A stretch of DNA of 64,000 nt, taken from positions 62,001-126,000 of the forward strand of contig CAYXVG010000008.1 in the NCBI GenBank assembly GCA_964468205.1, in the 5' to 3' direction. Shown piece after piece: positions 33,291 through 41,447 of the stretch (its first letter is position 1; every line of letters starts with the position of its first letter). Source of the stretch: CAWELS01 sp964468205. Lineage in GTDB: Bacteria > Acidobacteriota > Terriglobia > Bryobacterales > Bryobacteraceae. The notes under the pieces are model-generated. The model was not told where the DNA came from, made no database searches, and saw nothing but the letters and a program-made list of their open reading frames with translations. The position numbers and the translations under genes are program-made.

Positions 33291-35645
33291 TCAACTCGAG
33301 TAACAACGAAAATCGAATAGCGCGGCCGGGGCGCCATGCGTTTCAAGGATCTCGAGATGCAGGCCGTCACTCGTGACAGGCCGTTCCAAGCGAATGCGAC
33401 TGTGAGACTGATGGTTGTCCTCCTCGGCGTGTAGTACGCGGCCGGAGCGATCAAGGATTCTGTAGCGCTTGATGCAAAAAGGCATGTCGCGTTCGGCGTG
33501 GCCCATGAGAACGGACTCCATTGGATGGTCGAAATCGGTATCGAAAGTCAGATGAATGCGGGCGATCCTCTGCGGCGCGGGCCATCGTAACGTCAGCCGC
33601 GGCCTGTCATCGCCGAAGCTCGCCACCCAGGCGTTTGGCTGCAGATAGGGCCTGGCAAAGCCGTTCACAACGTTGCGCGGCCCGAACAGGTCGAGCGGCG
33701 GGTCCACTGTCAATGCAAAGTTGTGGCCGCCGGGACGGCGCGAGGATGGCCACAGCTCGAAGATGTCGATGCCCAGGTCCGCCGGCGGCGTTTGCGTTCT
33801 CGAATGGCTGGCGGTCAGCACACCCGTGATTCGCCGGTCAGTCAAGTGCACAGAAACCGCGGGATTCTCATGGAGGCAGACGAAAACATACTGAGGCTTG
33901 GCAATATCCTTGTCGAAGACGAGGCGGAGTTCCTGATTCGGGCCACGCTCGAGCCGATAGAACTCGCGCCCAACCGTGACGTCTGGAGTGAAGTTACCAA
34001 GTACCGAACTGCCGCGCAGCTCCGCCAAAAGATTAGTGGATGTATTGGCGTCCACTCGCAAGGTTACGATTGGCATGGGGCCGGCTGGCACGGGGATCAT
34101 GATCGCCCGGGCTCTGTCGAGCGGCAGTGTCTCTCCATTCGCGGGTAATTTGTCAAGAATCAAATGACTGCTGGCGGTGATCTCAGCCTTGCCGGCCAGG
34201 TCGTCAGGGTCGTCGAGTGGAACGCCTGGTATGTACTGGCCGGTCCGAAGAAGCTCTCGCTGCAATTCGCGCAGGCGTTCGGGCCGGGCGATATCGGCAG
34301 GCAACAGATTGTGCTTCCGGCAGAGGACAGCCGCGATGGCAACCGCCTGTCCGCCGCTAGCGCAGGTGCCCATGACGCGAGTGGACCCAAAGGCAACGTG
34401 AGATACGCTTACAATCCGGCCGGCAAGGAAGAGATTCCGAATATTCCGGCTGAACATACAGCGGTAAGGTATCTGGTAGACGCCCTTCGTGTGCCACTGG
34501 GTGCAGCTTGGGAAGCTCGAATAGACGCCATCGGCGGGGTGCAGGTCGATGGCCCAGCCGCCGAAAGAAACGGCGTCGGCGTAGTGGCGCTGCTCGATGA
34601 CGTCGCGCTGGGTCAGCATGTAGGGGCCTTCGAACCGGCGGCTCTCCCGCTTGCCCGGAATCATGCCGATCCATTCGAGCGTGAGCGTCTCCGCCTCGGG
34701 GAACCGGCCCGAGTTCTTGATGTAGTCCCACACTCCGTAGGCGACCTTCCAAAGCTCCCACTTGATTTCCTCGGTGTCATGCACGGTGTCCAAACGTCCG
34801 CCCCACTCAAGCCACCAGAGACGGCATCCGGAGTGTGTGTGGCGGAGTTGGCCCCAACGGGGGATCTTCGTGATGTCCTTAAGAGCGAAGCTCGGCGCGA
34901 CAAACTTCACGGGCCTGCCGGTATCGCGGGAATAGAAATACAGAGAATGGCCGAGGAGGTCCCCATATTCCTGGGACGGAGCAAACCGCTCCCCGAATTC
35001 ACCGGTGGGCTCGGCGCCCATCCGGAAGGCGGCGCCCGCTAGAAAGCCGACTACGCCGTCGCCGGAAGAGTCCAGAAAAAGCGGGGCGCGGGCGACATAG
35101 GAGGTTTCGTTCTGGGCGCAGTATCCACGCACTGCGCCGATCGTGTCGCCGTCAACTTTCTCTGCTTCGTAAATCGAGGTATTGAGCAGCAAAGTGATAT
35201 TAGGCTCTTCCCGTACCTTCTCAAGGAGGATGGAGTCGACAATGAGCGGATTGCCCTCCGGGTTCCGGTGCATATTTTCGACGACGATCTCATCCACTAC
35301 ACCGCCCTCACGCGCCCAACGGTTGTTGTTTCCCATGTGCGCGGTGGCTCCGAGGATCCAGAGGCGGACCTCGCTCGAAGCGTTGCCGCCGAGGACGGGA
35401 CGATCCTGAACAAGAATCACCGTCAGGCCGGCCCGGGCGGCCGTGATGGCGGCACAAGTGCCGGCAAGACCGCCACCGGCCACCACCAGGTCGGCGGAGT
35501 GAACGATTTCCTTCAACTCGCGTGAAGGCGCGCGAGTCGAGCGCTGGAGCCGTCCCTCAGATTCGGTCTCCGAAGCCGCTGGCCCCTGCGAGGCGATAGC
35601 CGCCGAAGGCATGGCGCCCATGAGCTGGCGACGCGTAATCTTCAT
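33291..35645 (-). CDS. Tat-exported FAD-dependent oxidoreductase (FAD_oxidored family)
   Basis: A 784-residue protein with a twin-arginine-type leader (ITRRQLMGAMPSAAIASQGPA). The FAD-binding segment VVAGGGLAGTCAAITAARAG is followed by VLGGNASSEVR and, later, YRCMFSRNIRNLFLAGR, the arrangement of the FAD_oxidored family also seen in the three related proteins at 45926, 48033 and 51207. The C-terminal 250 residues form beta-sandwich (discoidin-like) modules, ending in the same FDFRCYS tail as the others. AGGAGGT precedes the ATG at 35645. Substrate unknown; a sugar oxidation is likely from context. It is last in the leftward cluster. Confidence 0.85.
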   Translation of the reverse strand: MKITRRQLMGAMPSAAIASQGPAASETESEGRLQRSTRAPSRELKEIVHSADLVVAGGGLAGTCAAITAARAGLTVILVQDRPVLGGNASSEVRLWILGATAHMGNNNRWAREGGVVDEIVVENMHRNPEGNPLIVDSILLEKVREEPNITLLLNTSIYEAEKVDGDTIGAVRGYCAQNETSYVARAPLFLDSSGDGVVGFLAGAAFRMGAEPTGEFGERFAPSQEYGDLLGHSLYFYSRDTGRPVKFVAPSFALKDITKIPRWGQLRHTHSGCRLWWLEWGGRLDTVHDTEEIKWELWKVAYGVWDYIKNSGRFPEAETLTLEWIGMIPGKRESRRFEGPYMLTQRDVIEQRHYADAVSFGGWAIDLHPADGVYSSFPSCTQWHTKGVYQIPYRCMFSRNIRNLFLAGRIVSVSHVAFGSTRVMGTCASGGQAVAIAAVLCRKHNLLPADIARPERLRELQRELLRTGQYIPGVPLDDPDDLAGKAEITASSHLILDKLPANGETLPLDRARAIMIPVPAGPMPIVTLRVDANTSTNLLAELRGSSVLGNFTPDVTVGREFYRLERGPNQELRLVFDKDIAKPQYVFVCLHENPAVSVHLTDRRITGVLTASHSRTQTPPADLGIDIFELWPSSRRPGGHNFALTVDPPLDLFGPRNVVNGFARPYLQPNAWVASFGDDRPRLTLRWPAPQRIARIHLTFDTDFDHPMESVLMGHAERDMPFCIKRYRILDRSGRVLHAEEDNHQSHSRIRLERPVTSDGLHLEILETHGAPAALFDFRCYSS

Positions 35646-35658
35646 CGGGGAATACCTC

Positions 35659-36864
35659 CTAGAACGGAATCGCGTCCCGCAGCAGATCCGCCTCCCGAAT
35701 CTCAATTCCCAGTCCCGGGATTTCCGGAACGCGGTAAGAACCACCGGCCATGGACAATGGCTCCCGGAGATAGCGGTTGCTCACGTCAAATACAGTTGGA
35801 TTGTATTCACAGATGCGGCAATTCGAGATCACCGCGGCCGCGTGGATCGCCGCCGCGATTTGCGGTCCAAGCGCAATGCTTACGTGCGGCACAACCTCAA
35901 CGCCGCAAGAGGCGGCTGAATCCGCGATGCGCAGCGTCTCGGTAAGTCCGGAGCGCCCCAGGTCCGGTTGCACGTACCGGATCAGTCCCTCCGCAAAGAA
36001 CGGCTCAAGTTCCCGCCGCGTACGATAGCTCTCACCCAGGGCAAGCGGGATCTCGTGGCCACGGCGGAGACGCCGGTGCGGTTCCAGTTCATCGGGAACG
36101 AAGGGGCACTCCAGCCAGAACAGCTTTCGGGCGGCAAGTTCCCGGAGTAGTGGTTCGTCACGCGGCAGTTGGAAACGCCAGAGCGCGTCAACGGCGATAC
36201 GGGCGGAGTCGCCGAGCGGGTTGCGAAGGGTGTCAATCTGGGAAATGAGGTCTTCACCAGTTGCGTCGTGGAAGATCTTGACAGCATCGAAACCCTCGTC
36301 GAAGTGCTGGCTGGCAAAAGTGGCGCGTTCCTCGGCGTAATGTCCGGAGACGCCGCTGAGGTAGCATCGGACAAGGTCCTCCGCGTCGGACGCCAGGAGT
36401 CGGGCGACCGGCTGGGCACGGAGTTTCCCGGCCAAGTCCCACAAGGCGAGATCGATGCCGCTGATCGCGTCCATCATGAATCCGGCAGTCTGTCCCCGAA
36501 CACGCATCGTCTGGAACATGCGCATCCAGAGCGCCTCGATGGTTCGGCGCTCCCCATCAAAGGCTTGCCCCTGAAGAACCGCCGCGAGGAGGTCTGTCAC
36601 GATGGCGCAGGCCACGCGCGGAGCTAACGGCGCCTGCGCCTCGCCCCAGCCGTGGATGCCATTTTCGAGAGTCACCTTGACAAGGGCTGTCTCGATGTAG
36701 CGTGAGTACAGGGCCGGATAAACGGCGGACCAGTGGTAGCCTCCAGCCGCAACGCCAACAGCGGTGGGGGTCCCGGCCGTTCCCGTAGCCTGCTCCAAAT
36801 CGCGGGGAAGTCGGATCGGAAACGCCTCGACAGAAACGATTTTCGGTGGTGCGGAAAGAGCCAC
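35659..36864 (-). CDS. Enolase-superfamily sugar-acid dehydratase (mandelate racemase-like), copy 2
   Basis: A 401-residue enolase-superfamily protein. The capping N-domain contains VKVTLENGIHGWGEAQAPLAPRV. The barrel supplies Lys in FDAVKIFHD, metal ligands Asp (IAVDALWRF), Glu (FWLECPF) and Glu (LALGES), and the His base in VEVVPHVSIA. This is the residue set of acid-sugar dehydratases and cycloisomerases. It is related to the protein at 37740 (shared GWGEA-APR-V and FQTMRVRG/YSTQRVRGYATGF segments) but lacks a signal sequence. It ends 13 bases before the FAD oxidoreductase start, so they are one operon. Confidence 0.85.
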   Translation of the reverse strand: MALSAPPKIVSVEAFPIRLPRDLEQATGTAGTPTAVGVAAGGYHWSAVYPALYSRYIETALVKVTLENGIHGWGEAQAPLAPRVACAIVTDLLAAVLQGQAFDGERRTIEALWMRMFQTMRVRGQTAGFMMDAISGIDLALWDLAGKLRAQPVARLLASDAEDLVRCYLSGVSGHYAEERATFASQHFDEGFDAVKIFHDATGEDLISQIDTLRNPLGDSARIAVDALWRFQLPRDEPLLRELAARKLFWLECPFVPDELEPHRRLRRGHEIPLALGESYRTRRELEPFFAEGLIRYVQPDLGRSGLTETLRIADSAASCGVEVVPHVSIALGPQIAAAIHAAAVISNCRICEYNPTVFDVSNRYLREPLSMAGGSYRVPEIPGLGIEIREADLLRDAIPF

Positions 36865-36919
36865 GTCTTATTCCTTCCAGCGCCGGGCGGCGATGGTGGG
36901 ATGTGCGTGCCGCCGGTGG

Positions 36920-37627
36920 CTACTTACTGTTGGACGCCTTGCCATTAATCGCCTCGACGAGCGAATCCCGGGCTCGGAAAATGTGGTCCCGCATGGCTTT
37001 CGCGGCGATCGGCGCTTGTCCATTCTCGATGGCGTTCACAATCGCCTCATGCTCATCCTGTTCCTGGTCGAGCCGGTCGATCCAATCGTCGTCCGCGGCG
37101 TGAATGCGGGCGATCTTGATGTTCGCGTTCAGCGCATCATACATTTCAAGAAGCCGCTGGTTGTCCGCCGCGCGGAGCAGAATCAGGTGGAACTCCTTGT
37201 TGTTCTCTTCGTGGGCCTTCCGGTCCTCTTCATTCCTGATCGTCTTCCGCATGGCTCTGACCAGTGCCCTGAGGCGGCGCAAATCTTTGGCTTGAATTCT
37301 CTCCGCGGCCTTCTCCACCGCCATGCACTCGAGAGCGGAACGAAGCTCGAATGTCTCGCTAACCTCCTCGGCGCAAACGCTGGCGACGAAGGTTCCACTT
37401 CGGGGTTTGACCTCGACCAGACCCTCCTTGGCCAGCAACTGAATCGCGTGGCGCACCGGCGTCAGACTAACGCCCAGCTTCTCGGCGAGACTGTCGACAT
37501 TCAAACGTTCTCCAGGGTGCAGTACATTGCCCAGAATGGCGTCCCTCAGGGCCTGGTGGACGGCGTCCACGGCCCGTTCACGTTTCAAGCGGGTGAGTTC
37601 CATGTCGGTTTTGAGACGACCAGTCAA
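36920..37627 (-). CDS. GntR-family regulator with FCD domain
   Basis: A 235-residue repressor. The N-terminal winged helix contains VHQALRDAILGNVLHPGERLNVDSLAEKLGVSLTPVRHAIQLLAKEGLVEVKPRSGTFVAS; the C-terminal FCD domain has three His (EFHLILL, DEHEAIVNAI, AMRDHIFRA) that form the metal/ligand pocket of the sugar-acid-binding subclass. It lies between the two enolase-superfamily genes and probably responds to a sugar-acid intermediate. The start is a TTG at 37627; an ATG at 37603 is the alternative. TTGACT-18-TAGGAT at 37651-37680 is its likely promoter, overlapped by a palindrome copy found at four other promoters here. Confidence 0.92.
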   Translation of the reverse strand: MTGRLKTDMELTRLKRERAVDAVHQALRDAILGNVLHPGERLNVDSLAEKLGVSLTPVRHAIQLLAKEGLVEVKPRSGTFVASVCAEEVSETFELRSALECMAVEKAAERIQAKDLRRLRALVRAMRKTIRNEEDRKAHEENNKEFHLILLRAADNQRLLEMYDALNANIKIARIHAADDDWIDRLDQEQDEHEAIVNAIENGQAPIAAKAMRDHIFRARDSLVEAINGKASNSK

Positions 37628-37650
37628 TTTGCATGTATCGTCCCATCTTT

Positions 37651-37714
37651 ATCCTACCGCCGCCAGGAATCTCCAGTCAATAATTTCAGATTCTTGAACT
37701 ATTAAAATTTCAGG
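37651..37714 (-). promoter_or_regulatory. GntR gene promoter with putative GntR operator half-sites
   Basis: On the minus strand, -35 TTGACT (37675-37680) and -10 TAGGAT (37651-37656) are 18 bases apart. A TCTGAAA half-site (37684-37690) is next to the -35 and a second related half-site (CCTGAAA, 37708-37714) is 24 bases further upstream. The same half-site forms better palindromes at 44895, 45823, 47956 and, in degenerate form, 58734, which supports autoregulation. Confidence 0.5.
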
Positions 37715-37739
37715 TATTCTTGTCACGGTTGCCTAACCG

Positions 37740-39011
37740 TTAGCCCACCGTGAGGCGAGCCAGCCTCTCCTCATCGAACTCGACGCCCAGGCCGGGCCTT
37801 TCCGGAACCACGGCGAATCCGGGCGGGAACTCGAGCGGCTCCTTGATCAACGGATTGCCGAAGGGGCGCGTGTGGCTGCCACCGCCCTCCATAATGACGG
37901 CGTTCGGGGTGGCCACCGCCAGATGAATGGAGGCGCTCATGTAAAGCGCGGTTCCGCTGCTGACGTGGGGCGACCACAACACTCCGTGAACGTCGGCCAG
38001 ATCCGCGATGCGCCGGCACTCGGTAATGCCGCCGGCGCGGCAGACGTCCGGATTGATGATGTCGACCGAGCCGCGGACGAAAAGGTCACGGAATTGGAAG
38101 CGGTTGGAGAGTTCCTCTCCCGCGCAGATTGGAACGTCGAGCGCTTCTCTCAGACGGGGAAAGCCGTCGAGATCCTCCGGCGCCAGCGCGTCCTCCCACC
38201 AGCCGATGTTGCCCAGTTCGTCAAGCTGGCGGCCGACGATGATCGCCTCGTGCAGCTTGTAGGCCCCAAGTGAATCCACCAGAAGCTGGCCCTTGCCCTT
38301 GATCGCCTCGGACACTTCCGCGACTCGATCCACGTTGTTCGTTCCCGGTCCCTTGCTGAGCCCCATTTTCACGGCTTGAAAGCCCGCTTCGACAGCCTTC
38401 AAGGCGCTCTCGGGCGAACCGGCGGCGGCGTAAGTGGGTACGCGGTCACGGAACTTGCCGCCCAGCAGCCGGTAAAGCGGCAACCCGGAGTACTTGCCGA
38501 GGATGTCCCAAAGCGCGAGGTCGATGGCGGCCAGAGATTCGGTGTAGAAGCCGGTCGCGTAGCCTCGGACACGCTGCGTGGAGTACATTTTTTCCCACAG
38601 CATCTCAACCTCGAGGGCATTCTGCCCCAGCAGCATGGGCGTAAGAAGGTCTGTGATCACGGTCTTGTGTACGCGGGGCGAGGCCGGGGCGTGGGCCTCG
38701 CCCCAGCCGATGACGCCCTGATCCGTCGTGATCTTGACGAGTGTGGCTTGGGTGTAGCCCTTGAAGCGGGACGGGCTGTGGTGGTCGAGCCGGTTCCAAA
38801 GCCCGAGGCCGCCAGTCATGTAGCCGGGCGGGGGCATTTTGATCAGTTCCTCAGACGGAGTATCGTCCTTTGGATGGCGCAGCACGAAGGCCTCGACCCC
38901 GGTGATACTGAGCGGTCCGGAACCGCGGCTGGCCTTTTCCCGAGCCGCAATCGCCGCCGCGGGCAGGACCGCGGGCAACCCTAGGAAGCGTAGAAAATCA
39001 CGTCTTTGCAT
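37740..39011 (-). CDS. Tat-exported enolase-superfamily dehydratase (mandelate racemase-like), copy 1
   Basis: A 423-residue protein with a twin-arginine leader (QRRDFLRFLGLPAVLPAAAIAA). The enolase-superfamily core shows Lys in FQAVKMGLSKG, metal ligands Asp (LLVDSLGAY), Glu (WWEDALAP) and Glu (ICAGEELSN), and the His base in GVLWSPHVSSG. It is most like galactonate/mannonate-type dehydratases, which make 2-keto-3-deoxy sugar acids; the exact substrate is unknown. Export of such an enzyme is unusual. AAAGAGG precedes the ATG at 39011; the frame continues upstream to 39596 only by overlap with the MFS gene. It starts six bases after the MFS gene, so both are on one transcript. Confidence 0.88.
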   Translation of the reverse strand: MQRRDFLRFLGLPAVLPAAAIAAREKASRGSGPLSITGVEAFVLRHPKDDTPSEELIKMPPPGYMTGGLGLWNRLDHHSPSRFKGYTQATLVKITTDQGVIGWGEAHAPASPRVHKTVITDLLTPMLLGQNALEVEMLWEKMYSTQRVRGYATGFYTESLAAIDLALWDILGKYSGLPLYRLLGGKFRDRVPTYAAAGSPESALKAVEAGFQAVKMGLSKGPGTNNVDRVAEVSEAIKGKGQLLVDSLGAYKLHEAIIVGRQLDELGNIGWWEDALAPEDLDGFPRLREALDVPICAGEELSNRFQFRDLFVRGSVDIINPDVCRAGGITECRRIADLADVHGVLWSPHVSSGTALYMSASIHLAVATPNAVIMEGGGSHTRPFGNPLIKEPLEFPPGFAVVPERPGLGVEFDEERLARLTVG

Positions 39012-39016
39012 TGGTG

Positions 39017-40321
39017 TCAGCCTCTTTGCGTTTGCACTTCCGGCGTTACGGTATCCGGCGCCTCCGGCTCTCCGGAAAGCGGGCCGCGAACGAGCAGCCG
39101 GAAGATGATGTAGGCGATGGGATGGAGGAATCCCATGATCACGAAAATCGCGTTGTAGGAGAAGTGCTCGACAACTCTGCCGGTCAGGTTGGTGAAGAGC
39201 GTGCCACCGAGGCCACTGCCGAAGGCGATAATGCCCGCGACCGAGCCGACAATACGCGTCGGGTAGACATCGTTTGTCAGCGTCATCAGATTGGTCTTCC
39301 AACCCATGTGGCTGCCTGTGATAAGGCAAATGATCACGAGAGCAAGAGCCGAGGAAGGCGTGTAAGCGATCACCAGACTCAGGGGCATGACCAGCGCGAA
39401 TGGCAGCATCACCGCGGCGCGCGCCTTCATGACCGGCCAGTTTCGCTTGATGAGGTACCCCGACGCGAAGCCACCAAGAATAGAACCCAGATCGGCAAAC
39501 AGGTAAGGGACCCAGGCCAGCATGCCTATCTGTGCGATGGTGAAGCCGCGCTGCTCTGCCAAGTACTTGGGCAGCCAAAACAAGTAGAACCACCACACCG
39601 GATCCGAGATGAATTTGGCGAGCAGCAGGCCCCAGGTCTGCTTGTAGCGAAACAGGTCAATCCACCGGATCCGCGCTTTCACCGCCTGGTCCTTCTTGAG
39701 GTTTTCCTCGCGGATGTACTCCAGCTCTTCCTTGGTGATCCACGGGTGTTTGGCCGGCAGACGGTAGAAGATCAGCCAGGCGATTAGCCAAACGAAGCCA
39801 AGCGCTCCAGTGGCGACAAACGCCACGCGCCATCCGTGAGCAAGAGTGATCCATGCGACCAGCGGGGCGGCGATGATGGCGCCCACCGCCGCGGCGGCGT
39901 TCACAAAGCCGAGCACGAGCGCCTTCTCTTTGGGAGGAAACCACTCCGACGTGACTCTGACCGCGGTCATGAAGTTGCCCGGCTCCCCAACACCCAGGAG
40001 AAAGCGGAAGAATCCGAGCTGCACGGCGTTTCTGGCGAGGCCGTGCAGCATATTGGCGATGGACCACCAAACGATAAAGACGGCGAGGGATACACGCGTG
40101 CCCCAGCGGTCCACCAGGATTCCCGACCCGATGTACATGAAAGTGTAGGCCAACAGAAATGCCTGCACGATATTGGAGTACTCGATCTGGCTGATGTCGA
40201 GTTCTTTGGTGAGGACCGGAGCGACGATGGAAAGCACCTGCCGGTCCACGTAGTTGAGTACGGTGGCAGTGAACAGCAGGGCTACCACGTACCATCGCAG
40301 GTTTCGAACCTTGAATCTCAC
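39017..40321 (-). CDS. MFS transporter, anion:cation symporter (hexuronate/sugar-acid) type
   Basis: A 434-residue transporter with twelve predicted membrane helices. The N-terminus (RWYVVALLFTATVLNYVDRQVLSIVAPVL) and DRWGTRVSLAVFIVWWSIANMLHGLAR between helices 2 and 3 are typical of the ACS family (ExuT/GudP-like), which imports hexuronates and aldonates with protons. The position between the aldolase and dehydratase genes fits uptake of the sugar acid handled here. Confidence 0.9.
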   Translation of the reverse strand: MRFKVRNLRWYVVALLFTATVLNYVDRQVLSIVAPVLTKELDISQIEYSNIVQAFLLAYTFMYIGSGILVDRWGTRVSLAVFIVWWSIANMLHGLARNAVQLGFFRFLLGVGEPGNFMTAVRVTSEWFPPKEKALVLGFVNAAAAVGAIIAAPLVAWITLAHGWRVAFVATGALGFVWLIAWLIFYRLPAKHPWITKEELEYIREENLKKDQAVKARIRWIDLFRYKQTWGLLLAKFISDPVWWFYLFWLPKYLAEQRGFTIAQIGMLAWVPYLFADLGSILGGFASGYLIKRNWPVMKARAAVMLPFALVMPLSLVIAYTPSSALALVIICLITGSHMGWKTNLMTLTNDVYPTRIVGSVAGIIAFGSGLGGTLFTNLTGRVVEHFSYNAIFVIMGFLHPIAYIIFRLLVRGPLSGEPEAPDTVTPEVQTQRG

Positions 40322-40398
40322 TGGATCATCCCGTTTATCGGTGTGCCGATAAGGAGTACACTGCCTTCCCGTCGAGTCGTATCATCATATGGCAAGCG

Positions 40399-41325
40399 CT
40401 AAGCGGACTCCCTCGCCCCGGATAGCACTTCGGCGACCTGGCCGGATTCCACCCATTCACGCAGGGCCTCCAACTCGCGCAGACCGTCCGCATCGAGCGA
40501 GGAGGTGGGATGCCGCACGCGGGCGCTCTTAATAACGCCGCGGGCCACCATGTTTTGCTTCGCGGCCGAGACGCCAAGTCCGGGCTGCAATTCGAAACGA
40601 ATCAGCGGCAATATGTGGACGAATCGCGACCAGGCCTCCTTCTGTTTGCCCGCCTCCAGCAGATTCCAGATTTCGACGTACTCCGGGATCATGTCGCAGT
40701 TGGGCATGACACCGCGTGAGCCGCGGTGATACTCCTCGATCAGAAACTGCCCGTTCAGCCCCCCGAAGAGAATGGCATCGCCGCCGGACTCGAGAATGGC
40801 GGTGATCTTCGGCGCGGTGGGCGGGGCCTCGACTTTTACATACTCGACGTGCTCGATCTCCCGGGCCATCTTAGCGAGCAGAGCCGGAGGAAGTGGCACT
40901 TGAGTCATCAGCGGCGCGTCCTGCACCATGATGGGGATGTTGATGGCGTTGCTAATGGCCTCGAAGTAGGTGAGGATGCCGTCCGCGCCGGTCTTCATAT
41001 AGTAAGGGGGAAGGATCATCAGAGCGTCCGCTCCGAGATCCTCCGCCTCCTTGCTGCTTTCAACCGCGGCGTCGGTCCCGGTGTGCCCGGAACTCACCAC
41101 CAGCGGGACCCGGCCGCCGACCTGGCGGCAGATGAGCTTCTGCAACTGCCGTTTCTCACCGCAGGTGAGCGTGTAGCCTTCGCCGGCGTTCCCAAACAAG
41201 CCGATTCCGTGAACGCGGGACTCTAAAAGGTATTCGACGAGACGAATCTGGCTGTCGAGGTCAAGGCGGCCGTCCTCGTCAAAGGTCGTATTCAGGATTG
41301 GGTAGACACCGCTGAGCTTCATCAT
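40399..41325 (-). CDS. DapA/KDG-aldolase-like family protein
   Basis: A 308-residue class-I aldolase/lyase of the dihydrodipicolinate synthase fold. The Schiff-base Lys is K164 in EYVKVEAPP. The usual G-T/S-T-G-E loop reads GNAGEGYTL and the catalytic Tyr of DapA (in the Y-N-x-P context) is replaced by QDAP, so this is not a lysine-pathway enzyme. With two enolase-type dehydratases and a sugar-acid transporter downstream, cleavage of a 2-keto-3-deoxy sugar acid is the best guess. GGAGGAA precedes the ATG. Confidence 0.85.
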   Translation of the reverse strand: MMKLSGVYPILNTTFDEDGRLDLDSQIRLVEYLLESRVHGIGLFGNAGEGYTLTCGEKRQLQKLICRQVGGRVPLVVSSGHTGTDAAVESSKEAEDLGADALMILPPYYMKTGADGILTYFEAISNAINIPIMVQDAPLMTQVPLPPALLAKMAREIEHVEYVKVEAPPTAPKITAILESGGDAILFGGLNGQFLIEEYHRGSRGVMPNCDMIPEYVEIWNLLEAGKQKEAWSRFVHILPLIRFELQPGLGVSAAKQNMVARGVIKSARVRHPTSSLDADGLRELEALREWVESGQVAEVLSGARESA

Positions 41326-41351
41326 GGCTATTCCTCCGATTATCAGGCGTC

Positions 41352-41421
41352 ACGCGTGTGTTCCGGTTAAACATCGTCTACCCCTAGGCCGGTAGGCCGG
41401 GCGAGGGCGTTTCACACGCGT
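41352..41421. repeat. Spaced 9-bp inverted repeat upstream of the aldolase gene
   Basis: ACGCGTGTG (41352-41360) and CACACGCGT (41413-41421) flank a 52-base GC-rich spacer containing GGCC-GGTA-GGCC. It lies between the end of the TonB-dependent-receptor-like gene and the start of the aldolase gene. It could be a terminator, a regulatory structure or chance. Confidence 0.3.
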
Positions 41422-41447
41422 CCCCGCCCGAACTCTGTTCAGCACAG

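Noticed and set aside
39012..39596. N-terminal extension of the enolase-superfamily gene at 37740 by 195 codons.
   Set aside because: It overlaps the MFS transporter gene, and the Tat leader with a Shine-Dalgarno marks 39011 as the start.
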